Origin: Tetranychus cinnabarinus
Lineage: Eukaryota; Arthropoda; Arachnida; Trombidiformes; Tetranychidae
DNA: 64,000 nt
Assembly (NCBI GenBank): GCA_022266195.1
Contig: WHVY01000001.1
Span: forward strand, 4,712,001-4,776,000
Direction of reading: 5' to 3'
Each line of letters begins with the position of its first letter. The first letter of the stretch is position 1. Positions 24,104 through 37,500 of the stretch are shown here, one piece after another. A model generated the notes under the pieces. That model ran no database searches, was not told the origin of the DNA, and saw only the letters and a program-made list of their open reading frames with translations. The position numbers and the translations under genes were made by a program.

Positions 24104-25076
24104 TTTTAAATGATTCTGGATTCACAATAAAACACTGATAAACACTCGATGAAAAAAGGTACACAAAATAAAAGGAAAGTTTAAAGTGTAAGTAGCTTGA
24201 ACTACACTTGAAAAGAGTGGCTCATTTGTTGATTGAAACACCGTTGTCTATACCATCAACAAGTTGTTGATCATGTTTCTTTTGCTTTTCACTCCTACTT
24301 TATATCATTAAAAGTGTTACCCAAACTGCTACCGTTAAGTGATCAAAACTGAACTTAATCACATTAAATCCTTTTTTAAATCCAGTCCAATAAGGCAATC
24401 CATATGTGCATAATAAAGAAATGCATGATATTTTTGTGTAAAAATTGCGACTGGAACATAAAAATGAATGTCAAGATTGAACTACACTCACAAAGGATAG
24501 TAAGAATTGGCTAAATATTAACTTACTTTTAATTCCAATCCATGTCTGAATTGTTGCCCTTCGCCATATTGATAAAAATTATTGGAAATCGGATTATGGT
24601 GACATTATTAACCTTCTAATGACTATTATAAAGTCGTTTTTTGATTCTGTCCTGTTATTTCAATGTAAGAAATACGAAGGCTTTCATTTTTTGTCTTTCA
24701 TGTAATGTTGTCTTTTGGTTTATAGCTCTTTACAGTAGCATGACCGATCTCCGAATCCGCCATTACCATTTTATGGCTAAATGTAAAACTGTCGATTAGA
24801 TTCTGTTGAAATTTCATCTTTCAAGATGTTTTGATTTCATTTTGGTATGATTATTCAATGTACTCGAAGGATATTTTAAAGTTAAAGTTTTTACACAATT
24901 TATATTAAGCGCTTTGTATTTGACATACCATTTTGGTCGAACAGCGTCATCTTTAGGTATTTTTTTCAGATAAATATTTTGTTTGATTAGGCAATGTTTT
25001 GGTTTAAATAGCTTAAATGTTTAACAGTTAATTATTTTTGAATATAATTTGTCTTCTATGATTGAATTGATTAATC
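24104..25076. other. Divergent promoter region, PHYH-like and Naa30
   Basis: The two flanking genes are transcribed away from each other across about 970 bp of AT-rich DNA with no coding potential and no obvious repeat. It should hold both promoters. Confidence 0.55.
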
Positions 25077-25888
25077 ATGTCAACTAATGAACAGACTGTA
25101 AGAAGTTATGGCGATGCTGGGAGTACTTTTAATGATGATGAAAAGGTTGAACAATTCACTACAAAAGATATCGATATTGACAGAAAACTTACATTGGAAG
25201 AAGATCCTGTAAATAAAATAGAGGTACAGGTTAGAGGTAAGTGACAACTCGAATTTAATCGACTTAAGATTTGCTATTTGCTCTTTTCAATTTGTTCATT
25301 TTATTTTTTGTCAGGTCCTGATGAAAATATTGATGGCACCCAACAGCAGGAACGAAACAACATTCAGTACCTAAATTATCAATCCGAGTTACAGATGCCG
25401 CATATAATGCAGTTGATTCAAAAAGATTTGTCTGAACCTTATTCAATCTACACATACCGTTACTTTATTCACAATTGGCCGAAATTATGTTTTCTGGTAA
25501 GTGATTTGAATCATAAATTAAGATAAATAAACCAAGATAAATCAAACAGTTTATCCTTTTAATTTTTCAGGCTGTTCTTAAAGATAAAGTTGTTGGTGCA
25601 ATTGTTTGCAAACTGGATCTTCATAAAAAATCAGTTCGACGTGGTTATATTGCTATGTTAGCAGTAGACGAAAATTATAGAAACAGAAGAATCGGATCTG
25701 GGTTGGTTTCATTGGCTATTGAAGCAATGTCGTTAGATGAAGCAGATGAAGTAGTTCTGGAAACAGAAATAACTAACAAGCCGGCTCTTAATCTTTATGA
25801 AAATTTAGGATTTGTACGTGATAAGAGGCTATTCAGATATTATTTGAATGGAGTTGATGCCCTTAGATTAAAACTATGGTTGAAATAG
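25077..25888 (+). CDS. NAA30: N-alpha-acetyltransferase 30, NatC catalytic subunit
   Basis: Exons are 25077..25236, 25315..25496 and 25571..25888, with phases 1 and 0, giving 219 residues. The first about 70 residues are acidic and poorly conserved. The GNAT domain then matches animal Naa30 very closely: QMPHIMQLIQKDLSEPYSIY, FIHNWPKLCFL, VGAIVCKLD, RRGYIAMLAV, the acetyl-CoA-binding RRIGSG at about 153-158, EVVLETEITNKPALNLYENL, and an RYYLNGVDALRLKLWLK ending. With Naa35 and Naa38 it acetylates the N-terminal Met of proteins beginning Met-Leu, Met-Ile, Met-Phe and similar, on cytosolic ribosomes. All expected motifs are present. The start is the only upstream Met in frame with the donor phase. 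No operon-like relation to the neighbours is expected. Confidence 0.96.
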
Positions 25889-26424
25889 ATCAAATAAACA
25901 GTGATGATTCTCTACTATTAAGAAACTATTTTCACAAGTTGAATTATTTTTACGCATTCGTTGCCGAGAGAACTCACTGGAATGATATTTTATGATGGAG
26001 GACCTACTGTTAAATGTGATAACACAACCAACTGTTAATTCGTCAGTGAATAAGATTTACATCAACAGCTTTACTAGCACCAATCTTCTATTAGCTTGTC
26101 CCTCAGTGATGATGAACACAAAGGCTGAAAAGAGAACTGTTTGATGGTTAAATTGGCTAGTCAAAGAAGGAAGTCTTTTTGGGCAATTATCTGGTTATAG
26201 ACCATCTTTTGGATAAATGTTACTTCTCATCACTATTCATTTTCATGGCACTCAGATAATAGCTTTTTCCGAATCAATATTAATTTTGTTGAAAATATTC
26301 TTATAAAAAGCCACATTGTAATTATGAAAAGATTTTGATTTGTCAATGTCGATTTGATGTTTTGTAGACCAAACTGAAACTTAACATGCATTTACACACA
26401 AGATTTAGAATACTAAAAATTATT
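25889..26424. other. Intergenic between convergent Naa30 and NOP53
   Basis: The central part holds an INTS2 relic (25990-26275). The rest is AT-rich with nothing recognisable. Confidence 0.6.
25990..26275 (+). pseudogene. Decayed INTS2 internal fragment, inverted
   Basis: The plus strand here matches the coding strand of INTS2 exon 2 (parent about 14810-15100) at roughly 85% by eye. It covers the LLNVITQ region through LLACPSVM, TEAEKR, WLNWLVKE and SSFGEMLLL to HFHG. Stops replace codons in the TLEW and FGEM positions. It lies about 11 kb from the parent and in the opposite orientation. Confidence 0.88.
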
Positions 26425-27700
26425 TTATTTATTTAACAAATCATTTTCATAATCCCGACAATCTCTTTTTTCAGTATATTTAACATTTTTCTTTTGAGTT
26501 TTCAAAATCAACTTTCTAGGTTCGATAATATTACGTTTTTGTAAACTTTTCAATCTATCTTCAAACAAATCACCTTCAGTTTTGACCAATCTTAGTCGAT
26601 CCGCAAGTTCTCCAGGTAGGCTCACAGGTATATCTGGATCTTCGTATTTATGTGGACCTAAACGAGCTGGTTTACAAAGTTTCTCTTCAAATTTTTTCTG
26701 ATGAATTTCCATGTTTTTCTTATGTTTTTCTTCACCAGCAGCAATTTCTTTCTTGATTCTCTTTAGTTGATAGATTTTGTTTTCTTTTTTCTTTTTCTCT
26801 TTCTCTTCCCTAATTGCTTTTTCTCGCATTTTAGCAAGCATTTCTCTTCGTCTTTTAGATTTTGATTTACGGTCTTCGGCTCTAATTACTTTTTTGGGAT
26901 TGGCAAGATCAGGATCTTCAGCAACATTTTCATCGTCATCTTTTTCTTGATCATCCTCATTTGCGACTGGCAGTCCTGCAGACATCTCTTCAAGCCATTC
27001 TTTTTGCATTTGAGACTGAGTTTTTTTGGTAACACCACCATGGAGTAATCTTTGAATCTTTTCGTCTTTCTTCAACTTTTTCAATTCAACTTCAGCAGCT
27101 TTTTTGATAAGATCTTGATGATCTTCAATAGCTGGATTTATCGAAGTTCCTGGGTGAGGTAACTCCAAAGCTGGTAAAACTGATTTAAGTTTAAGTCTTG
27201 TCTTTCTTTCCGCTTTTGTCGGTGTTCCAGACCAAATATCTCCAACTTTCAAATCAGTCCATTTTTCCTTCTTTTTCTTTATTGATTTGCCGTATGTCTT
27301 GGGTTTTACTTTTTTTTCCGGCTGAGCAGGGTTTTTGAATACAACCACAGGAGGAACTCTAGATGATGGAACTAATGATTTATATGCTTTGATATTCTTC
27401 GCTAAATCCTTGGTTTGCTTAAGCTTTTTAAGAACTTTTCCTTTTTTCACTCCATTTAAAACAGGTTCAATTTCTGCTTCTTTATCAATTTTAAAAGCAG
27501 GTTCATCTAGAGGTTGCCTGTTGAGAAAAATAAAATAAATTAGAAAATGAAAAGACAAAAACAATCTAATGAGTCAAAACTTACCCAACTCTTTCTTTCA
27601 GACGAACATCTTCATAAAATGTATCAATTTCATCTATATTAACTTTTTTCCAGCCTTTTCGTCGGCTTTTGGCAAATTTTGGTTTTTTGGAAGCAACCAT
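26425..27700 (-). CDS. NOP53: Ribosome biogenesis protein NOP53
   Basis: Exons are 27700..27585 and 27517..26425 (phase 2), giving 402 residues, a little shorter than human NOP53 (GLTSCR2, about 480). The N-terminus is basic (KFAKSRRKGWKKVNIDEID), then YEDVRLKERVG, GDIWSG, LELPHPGTSINPAIEDHQDL, a Lys/Glu-rich coiled-coil stretch (AAEVELKKLKKDEK), and RAEDRKSKSKRRREMLAKM, with LPGELADRLR near the end. In yeast and human, NOP53 acts in the nucleolus in 60S subunit maturation and recruits the exosome helicase for ITS2 processing. High Lys and Glu content fits this family. The stop overlaps AATAAA-like sequence that may serve as the poly(A) signal. Its start lies 867 bp from the divergent EHBP1 start. 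Confidence 0.93.
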
Positions 27701-28567
27701 GTTGAAAACACGTGGAATGGGGTAGGCCTCAGAAACAACTTATAACAAGTAGAGTAGATATTGAAGGGTAAACGTTATTTTACCCTCTTTTTAGATGTTG
27801 GATGGATCCACAGTTAACGAGGAACAATCTGGGATAGAATAATAGATAGACAATAGATAATTAATCATTCAATTAATTAAAATTCTGACGATAATTTTCA
27901 CAGATTGAACTTCACAGCGTAACACAAACATATGATAGTTTTAAACTGCCATCTATTAGAATTTTGCTTAACTGCAACGTAAACAGACAAAAACAGTGAT
28001 GAAAGCAAGCATTACTTATCAAATTTTGTTAACATTGTTAAGCGTGAAGTGCAATTTGTTGATCATCGCTTCCACCTGTGATTAAAAACTAGTTGATTTA
28101 AGATGTTTGATCGTTTTTTATTCAATTCTCTATTACTTTAACAATTAAGTTGCAATCCGCATTACTCAAACACCTACAAATTGGAGTGATGACTGATTGG
28201 AGAAAACGCCATTATTAAAGTAATTAAGGTATGGTTATATAATTTTATTTTCAATTACTGATTGCACCCGTTTTGAGAAAAATTGTAGATGCTCAATATT
28301 TTGTATATAAAACTGAAACAAACATTTCAATCAATCATGCATTTAAAAGTACTGCTAGTTACTTTTAATAGTGTAAAATATCTGACATTTTATACCTACC
28401 GTTCGCTTGACCTTAATATGGGTTAACCAGTTGTTTCTATTGTTTCTCAAATTGATGTCTAATCAATGTATACAGATTATAAATTGTTCTAATCCATTCT
28501 TTTTCTTTTCACAGCATTTTTTACTTATCTTTTAAATTCCTGATCTCACCTGATTCATCGTATCGAC
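27701..28567. other. Divergent promoter region, NOP53 and EHBP1
   Basis: No coding exon is supported. An acceptor-like TTTTCTTTTCACAG ends at about 28514, and the frame behind it has stops before the EHBP1 ATG, so it may be the end of a 5'-UTR intron. No sequence for an N-terminal C2 domain is visible here. Confidence 0.5.
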
Positions 28568-31500
28568 ATGAGAGAATCAAAGGTAGCCTCTGAAATTCAT
28601 AAAGAGACTCCGGCTTCTGAAGATTTATTATCTTGGTGTATCAACATAACCAATGAAATTTATGGGTTGAATGTTACTGACTTGACAACATCATGGAAAA
28701 ATGGAATGGCTTTTTGTGCATTGATCCACAATTTCCGCCCTGATTTGATTGATTACTATAAACTCAACCCAGAGGATAGTAAAACTAATTTAAAAACAGC
28801 TTTCGACGCTATTAGAAGACTTGGTATTCCAAATATAATGAACTCAGAAGATTTAATGATTCTCGACATTCCAGACAAGCTATCCGTTATGACAATCTTA
28901 CATCAAATTCGAGCTTATTTTATGCGTAAAGAAAGAAAAGGTAGAGGTCTCGTGTGGGACTGTGACGACATGTTCGACGATTTTGACAGTGATGGTGAAA
29001 GTAGCTCGCTATTTGCATCTATCGATCAGCAACTAATGGACTGGCCTAGTAAAAAAGTCAACAACCTCGCTCCTTTAGTTCCTCTTACAAGCCAATTCTT
29101 GCTGGATGGGGATAACAGGGTAAAAACAAACGAACATCCAAAACTTTTAGAAAAAATTAATCAGCCGCCAAATCAGTCTTCACGACTATCCATCGACAGC
29201 TCAAAATCAGGCGAACAGTTGAATGGACTCAGTCCAGCCATTAAACCTGGTTCTGATAAGAAGCAAAATACGTTTTCCCAGTCGTCACGGTCTATAAATT
29301 TAAAATCGGAATCATTTGAATCATCTAAATTAAATACTCAATCATCAAATGATACTGCTCAAAAAGGGAAGAAACAATTGATGACTCGTAAACAGTTGAT
29401 GAATCCATTCGATTCTGATAGTGATGAGGAAAAAAAGCCCAAAGGAAAATTATGTAAGTTTAACAGGTTCGATCTTTTTTTGCTATTTCATGATTAAACT
29501 AATTTCTTATCTTATATCTGCCCTTTTGCTTATAGCTCATAGACGAGAGTCGAATTTATCCGAATTTTTAAACGGTTCTCCTAATGATATTTTGGATCTC
29601 GCAACTAATCTTAATGAAACCACAGATTCTCTGACTGGTGTTACACTATCGTCCCCAACCTCCGATCCGTCCTCAGCAACTTCGTCTTCAACGACACCAT
29701 CAACATCAACCACACCTTCCATGTCAACTTCATCATCATCATATTCAAATAATTTAAGCGACACATCATCAAAGGCTTGCCATTCAATCAATCCAGAACC
29801 AATTCGTAGACCTGAAATTGTCGAATTAGCTCCTGGACTGTTAGATGTTTCGCCGAAAAAAATTTCTCCGTTCCAACGAGCTCGAGCAATGCCAGCATAT
29901 CGTTCTTTGCGACTTGACAGCAAAAGACAAGTAAATCTCACTATCAAACGATATTTTTTAAACATAAAAAACTTACTTTCTACTTTTTCCCATCTCTTAT
30001 TTAGACCAATCCTGATCGCCGAGAACAATTACATGAAAGAGCAAGACAATTGATTGAGGAAACAAGACAGAAAAAACTAGCAAATAAAGAAGCTCAGGAC
30101 GCAGCTACAGACGATGAACGTAGACGTCAGTTGAGAGAAAAGGCTAAAAAATTGTTGTCCGATCAAATCAGTAAAATGATTAAAGAGAAAAGTCCTATTG
30201 AACCTCGAAACATGGAGGAAGCTATTCGTGATCTTACCTTGAATGAATCTAAAAAAACTTCAAATCAACCCTCTACATTCCGGCAAAATAAAAAGATGCC
30301 TTCCAAATTTCAATCTAATAATGAATCAAGTAAGAGCAGCTAAACCAACAATTGCCCCTTTCCATTTTAATAAATTGACCTTTTTCGTTTTTTCAGATAA
30401 TCCTAAAAGTCCAAACAAATCTTATGTCGATATGGAACTAATGATATTAGAAAAGGAACAGTCAAAAATTAATAAAGAGGCAGCAATTATCGAAGAAAAA
30501 CTGAGGCTAATAATGAAAAATGGTAAGTTATTGTCAAACCAATTCCATAAGTGTTGAGCGCAATCAAATGCAATTAGGTGAAAGCAAAACAAGATTAAAA
30601 ACAGTTTTATCATATTATCGGCACATTGATGGACGTTAATTAGGAGGCTGTTTTGGAGAGGAAAATTAATATTATTATTTATCATAATTAATGACTTCAT
30701 CTAACCATCAATATTAATAAGTAACCTAACCTTTTATGGTTCTTCATTTGTATTGTCTCTTTGAAGCCCTTCACTGAAGACATTGAAGAGTCACAAGAAA
30801 ATCAACAAAATTCACTTCTTTTACCTTTTCCTCGTTCTCATCCTCATTGAAACCATTTAGATAGGTAAATAATACATTCACAGTTGACTATTATTATCCA
30901 ACAGGGTTGGGTTTTTTTGGTTTGTTACAAGACAAAACTTGGACCTAACTTTAAAGTCAATTTCAATTGTAGTTGAGTTTCCGCAAAGTGAAGCAAAATG
31001 AAAGCTTACCTATGGATTCATTCAGAGACAGATCATTTGTTGGGCTTCAAAAGCACTGTATCATATTCAGAGTCCCAACTAATTACCTAACATACATTTT
31101 TTCCTTCAAATTTATCCTTTTCCAACCTTCAATCATCAAGATTCAATTTAAAGTCAATACAACATCTAAACAATTTATCTTTCACTTTCAATCAACTTGC
31201 CAAGACAATCTCAACCTTTTATCCATACCAATAGATGGAACCTTTGTCTTGGTAAATCTTTTTCCCATTGAAAGTTGATTGTAAATTTGCTATTAAACCA
31301 GAACGAGTTTCAAAGTAAATCAAATGATTTCACTAACCAATAGACTTTTAAAAACACCTAAACCCAAAAATTTAACCTTATGTTTAAACAAATTACCAAT
31401 TGTTTGGTTAATGATTAGCCATTAAATGGTTGAAACAATTACAATTGATTATTGGGAATTTGCATTTGAGTTAATAATTGATGAAAAGTCGTCGACTCAG

Positions 31501-34500
31501 ACTTTGGGTAGACATGATTTGTATCATTTAGTGCATTAACATTGATGCGATTTAATTTAATCTCAAGATTAAACCTAAAAAGGAGAAAGATAAACACGAG
31601 GAGAGAAAGAAAGGAAAAACTAAGAGAAGATGAAAAGATGAGAAGCAACATTGATGAGAATGAATCAGATAAAGAAACTTGTTGTTCACCCTTGGGTGTA
31701 AATCTCATGTATATATTTTAACCTAATATCAATAACAATGATAATAATGATAATGATGATACTCATTGATACCAAATAGCAAGAAATGTTAAAAACTGTT
31801 CCTACTGTTCAACATTATCATGACAACAGTTGCAACAACAAAACTGTATTACAAGAGAGTTTATCATTTTGTACATTCCAACATGATCAATATCAATGTT
31901 ACATTGTGAAGATGATGAAGACAAGAATGAACAACCAAAAAAAAAGTAAAGATTAAAAGGTCAGATAGAGTCTGACAAGAGATGGATCCTGACGATGATG
32001 AGCATGAAAATGTACAAGTAACACTATATCTGACCATTTTATAAAGCGTAATGTTAACTACTATGTGTATGTTTGATGGTTTTAAGGCTCATAAAAATTA
32101 AGACTTAAATTGGTCTCATTTATCTATTGATGTTGACTTCACTCTTACCTTTTTTTCATGATTCTTAATACCAATGACATCCAATAATTGAAGTCATAAA
32201 AAGCATCATCTCATCATTATTATCATGTAAAGGGAATGAGAGATGAAAATGGTTGAAGCAAAAAAGTTGATATAAAACAACAACAAAAGTCAAACACTTT
32301 TCCAACTAATGGATCTGGTAAAAATGCAAATAACACCAATAATAATGATGTTAATAATGATAATAATAACAAGACTGATGAATAATAATGAAAATAATAA
32401 TTATTGTTGTAGAGCTAACAATACAAGTAAAAGGTAAAAAAAGGTAAACCATGTATTTAATGTAAAAGCATACCAACTAATCATCATTATACAATGAGCT
32501 AAAATAACTATAATAAAGTAATAACACCTTAAAATTGATTACTTTTTGCTCGCTCTTCATCTACCTTTACATCTTGAATAATATTATCTGGTCAATGAAG
32601 GTAATTTGTACAATTTAACTGCCCTTTCATTACACACTTTGGGTTTGTCCTGAAAGTGCTGGAGAGAGAAACACAATAATAACACCAAAAAATCACCGCA
32701 ACTAACATCCAAGAATACAATCAATTTTTCTTCTCCTTAACTTGTTTGCTTTCACCAATTTAGCTCAAAAAATTGTGTACATTCATTTAACTATCATTTA
32801 CTAATCTATCAAACTAATTCAATTTTACAATTTACGCTCTTCTTTCATCTTTTTTTTTATTTTCGTCCATTAGGAGGTAACAGTGCACTGGAAGAGGAAC
32901 GATGCATTCGTAAATGGTTTATCCTGGTTAATAAAAAGAATGAAATTCTTCGTCGTCAGATGAAACTCAATATTCTGTAAGTTACATTATTGCAATTTGT
33001 TTTTGTGATTTAATGTTCAAATCTATTTACAACTTGAAACTTTGATTGAACACCTGAAACAATCGATTTCAGGCTTGAAATTGATTTTATTATTTAACTG
33101 TTCAAGGGTTCACTTGATGAACATTATCGGGTTATTTTGCATTTATAGAATCGATGGAAACTTTTTGATCAATGATGAATGTTCAATTCTGCAGATTTTT
33201 TTCTTTAAATTTTGGTCGATTTTTTTGTTCTTTTTTAAAGAATAAGAATTGGAATTCTTGACGATTGTTTGATACTTGGATTGTTCATTGAAACTTATAC
33301 TGACATCATTCTAATTGAGTTAATTTGAAACTAATCTATTGATTAGATTCAAGTGTAATTTGATTTTTTGCCTCATTTTTATTATAAAAGTGGATTCTTT
33401 TTTTGTTTATAATCTAATCATGTTATCAAATAATTTACAGTTGATTGAAATCTCATCTTATCTGTAAATGCTCTAAACTTGTGTTACCTTTACATTTGCT
33501 TGTTATCATGGTAAATGCTGAAAGAAAAAAAAGTAAAAATAAAAGCGATCATGTCAAATGATGTGATTGTTATTAAAGAGGGAAAAAAGATGAAGAGAAA
33601 GATGATGGTTGAAAGATTTTGTTTGTGAGTTATAATTGATCGGTTTGTGATGATGATAATGATTCCTGATGAGTTTATCCGTCCAACAGAATCAAATGAA
33701 AGTTGAATGGGCTGATGAGGTGAAGTCGAAGGACGCGAGACCAAAAAAAATTCAACATTATCCTAATATTTTTCAGATCTCACGCAGAGTTTCAGATGAA
33801 AATTACTGATAATCACAGTAAAAAAGAAGAAGAAAAAAGAAGAAGAAAAAGTGGATGATGAGTCCAAAAATTTGAAAGAAGTAAAATATTCCTCTTCAAC
33901 TGATAACCATCGTCAATATTAGTTTCAACCTCATGATTAACTAATTTTCATTTGAAATCAAGAGCCAAATGTAAACTCATTTTTTTCATTGCAATTTTAC
34001 TCAACACTATCTTCAAGTCCAACAAAAACTAGTGTTCACTTAATCTGACCACACTTATGGACACTATCAGATTATATGCACCATCAAGTCAACAAATTGG
34101 CCCGACTTTGCACTCAATAAATAGTCAAGATTCATAAATTCAGAGAATCCGCTAATCCAACAAAATTGGTCAACTTTAAGTTCACAAGTTTAAAGCTGAA
34201 ACTGAAAGCAATTGTTTAGATCAGTGACAAGTTAAATCGATTGCATCGTTAGATAGCATCTCTTAATCAATGCCAATTAACAGCAATTTAATAGTTAACA
34301 TCTTTTGTGAAATCTTTTTGAAAAGCGAATCGCTAAGAACTGAAAATTGCATTTTTACCTGTTAGACTTGCATGTTGAAACTATATTTTTTGGTCTCTTT
34401 TTCAAAATCGATTAAAGATTGACAAAAATTGCATATTTTTGTGAGATTGGAGTTCATCTGACCAAGCAATTTGAACTCGAATGCAAACTTAAAAATTCAA

Positions 34501-37500
34501 TCGGACGCAATTTTTCCATCGGTTTTATCTTTGATGCTATTTTGGGTTTATCTTTTGGGTTTGATTTAAGTATTGGATCGAAGTGAAAAGATTGAAATGA
34601 GCATTTATCATACTTGTAATGATGCCATAGAAATTGCATTGAAATGCATATTTTTGTCCAATTGTTTTTGATTATTCAATGTGGACTCGAGTTTCATTGT
34701 TGATTATGAATGTATGAAGAATATAAAAAAAACTCAATATTCACCATTATTCCAGTTGTGTATTATGATCCATTGAGGGTCATGATCCTTTACCTTATAG
34801 CTTTTCATGCAGACATTCATATTATATTTATGAAAAGACTTTAATATCAACTTGAAATTTAAATGTATAACAATGGAAATGAAAGAGATAGACTTATAAT
34901 ACATAATAGGTTAACAAGAGGCGTGAGGTAAGACATAAATTGGAATTGACAAGAAAAATGAAGAAGAAGAAGAAAAGAAGAGAAAAGAGGAAAAAAAAAG
35001 TTAAAAAGAAAGTGAATAGACCATTTTGATGATCACAATCATCATCCATCGTCACCATCATCATACATTACACCGTCGTTGTTGGTCGCTGTCATGAGCA
35101 ACATTTGCAAGAAGAAGGCAAGAAAAACTTGAATCTAAAAGTCGAAAGGAAGGCAAAAAAAATGTGAACAAATGACAAGAATAGAAATATTGGCTTAAAT
35201 GTTTACATTGCAGGTTAGAAAAGGCTTCTTTCAATAATTCATTGTATACTTTTGTCTTGGTCAGTCTCAAGGTGGACATTCCTGGTGAACATTGACACTG
35301 ATATTAGGGTCAAACCAAAATAAACATTTCGCACCTCATTTCTTCACCTTGACCCCACTCTCTCTATCCATATTGATGACCATAAAAATTGATTTCTAGT
35401 TGATATTCATTTCCAACATTAGTCTTGTCCAATAATTACAATAATAATACGAGAATAATGTTAATCACTAGTTATCATTGAGAGGCCAAATGTATCAAAA
35501 GAAGTAAATTTAAAACATTTTACTCTTTTCATTTTTTGCTCAACTTTTATTTCGGTGAAAATGAAAACGTAGCCCGGGCTATGTAAACATTTGAACCAAA
35601 TAAAAATGGCTTAAGAGAGTTGTATATTGATATTTATATTGTAAGAAGTATTTACATGATGTAAGCTTAAGGTTGAACCTAAAAAAAAGAGGAACCATCA
35701 AAAATAATAATCGGCCTTAGATTCGCTCATTAAATTTACAATGGACTTTCTCTCTTGGTCGTCTCTTGCTTTCTTGGTCAATGTTTACTTTCTCGCTTTC
35801 TCAATGGTCTTCTCTATTTAAATTTGGGTCATCGTCTTATTTCGTGTTATATTGACTGGACAACATTTTTCTTCATCCCTTTACACAATAGGTAAATGAG
35901 CAAAAAGAAAAGAAAGTTGAACAAAAATTGAAATTCATCAACTTCTCTCATCATTATACCTTTGTTGTTATGCAGTTATGTTCAACTATTCAATATGCAT
36001 ATTGACTCGACTCTATTTTTTGTGTCCTCATGTTTGCTTGAAATTTTTCACGTTTACTTCAATTCGTTGCATCGAGCAATCAAAACCATTTAGCCACCAT
36101 TAACCATGATTCAGTAGCATCTTGTTTCTTTCAAACTCCCTACTGCTTTTGTTTTCATCCTCGCTCTTCTCATCTTTAGAAAGATACAATTTCCAATTGG
36201 AATGTTGAAGTTGCTCTTTTTTTTCATTTATCTTCTTCTTCAGTTTCTTTTGCTTCTGACTTTTTGTGGGAATTGAAGAGGGTGACTTATAGAGTATTTG
36301 TGTGAAATAAATACGTTTTTTCAGTCATCATTATTTATCATGAATGTCGCTGAAATATTGTCCTGCTATTAACGAACAATCATCAATTACATTCTCACCG
36401 GTGGATGAGAAAGAGAGTGATGAGTGAAGAAAAGGTCACCCACCGGTTAGCCTATCTTGATCATCTTTCCATCTTGTGGTTCAACAATTAATTTTTTTGC
36501 TTCTCCAGTATCAATTTCTTTGCAATATTTTCAATATGACAATTCATTTTATCTCTTTCATCAAAATGTAAAAAAGCAACAAACATTTACATCCAGATGC
36601 CGTTATTGGCATTTGATTGACTGTCAGTTTGGTTTACAATTTTGATTGTTTTCAATACAATTGCATTATTTTGCTCAATCATTTTAACATTGAAATTGAT
36701 GAGTTTAAAGTGAGACAAGATTCACAATGATTATGTGATTTAATGACTAAAATTGATTTGATCCTAATAAACATTTCATTATTTTACCAACATTAACTCG
36801 TAAGTCAACACAAACTCAAAGGTTAAAACTCACTGATTTGCTTGACTCAAGGCACAATCCGATTAATATTATAACAAAGAAACTTTTTAAATCCTAAAAC
36901 AGCTGTAGCTCTAACAAGGCCATTTACTAGATTAACTAGAATCAATCCAACGAAGCGCATAACGTCTGGATAAAGGCTCATTAGCACCTATTCAATTTTC
37001 AGCACAAAAACTCAACTCAAATATTTACAGTTACTCAAAACATCCAAACCAACTCAAACTTTTTCATCATAACAAGTTTCCCTTTACGAGTTTACCCAAA
37101 CCAAAATTACTAAAAATCAAGATCACCATGAAACTGGAACTAAACCTAAGTACAGTGTTAATGATGGAATTGAACAAATATCATGAAAAAAAGTTCCATA
37201 AAATAAAGCAAAGCATTTTGAATATGGAAACCTGATTTCTCAATTTTTGGACAGTTTTCTAATTATTTTGACTTAGATTGTTTGAATCAAATAAGTTTAC
37301 AGAAAATGGAAATTCTGTAACTAAAAATCGTGAAATTCTGATCGTGAAATGTTCTTAGTAGTTGTCAAGCAATTAGCAAATGTGCAATTCAATGTTGTTC
37401 CCCGATAAAGTTTACAAAAGTTTTGGTGATTTCAAAGCGACAATGAATTTCTCTTGAATGTCAAAACTATCAAAGACTTGTCTTTACCTGACCAACTTGA

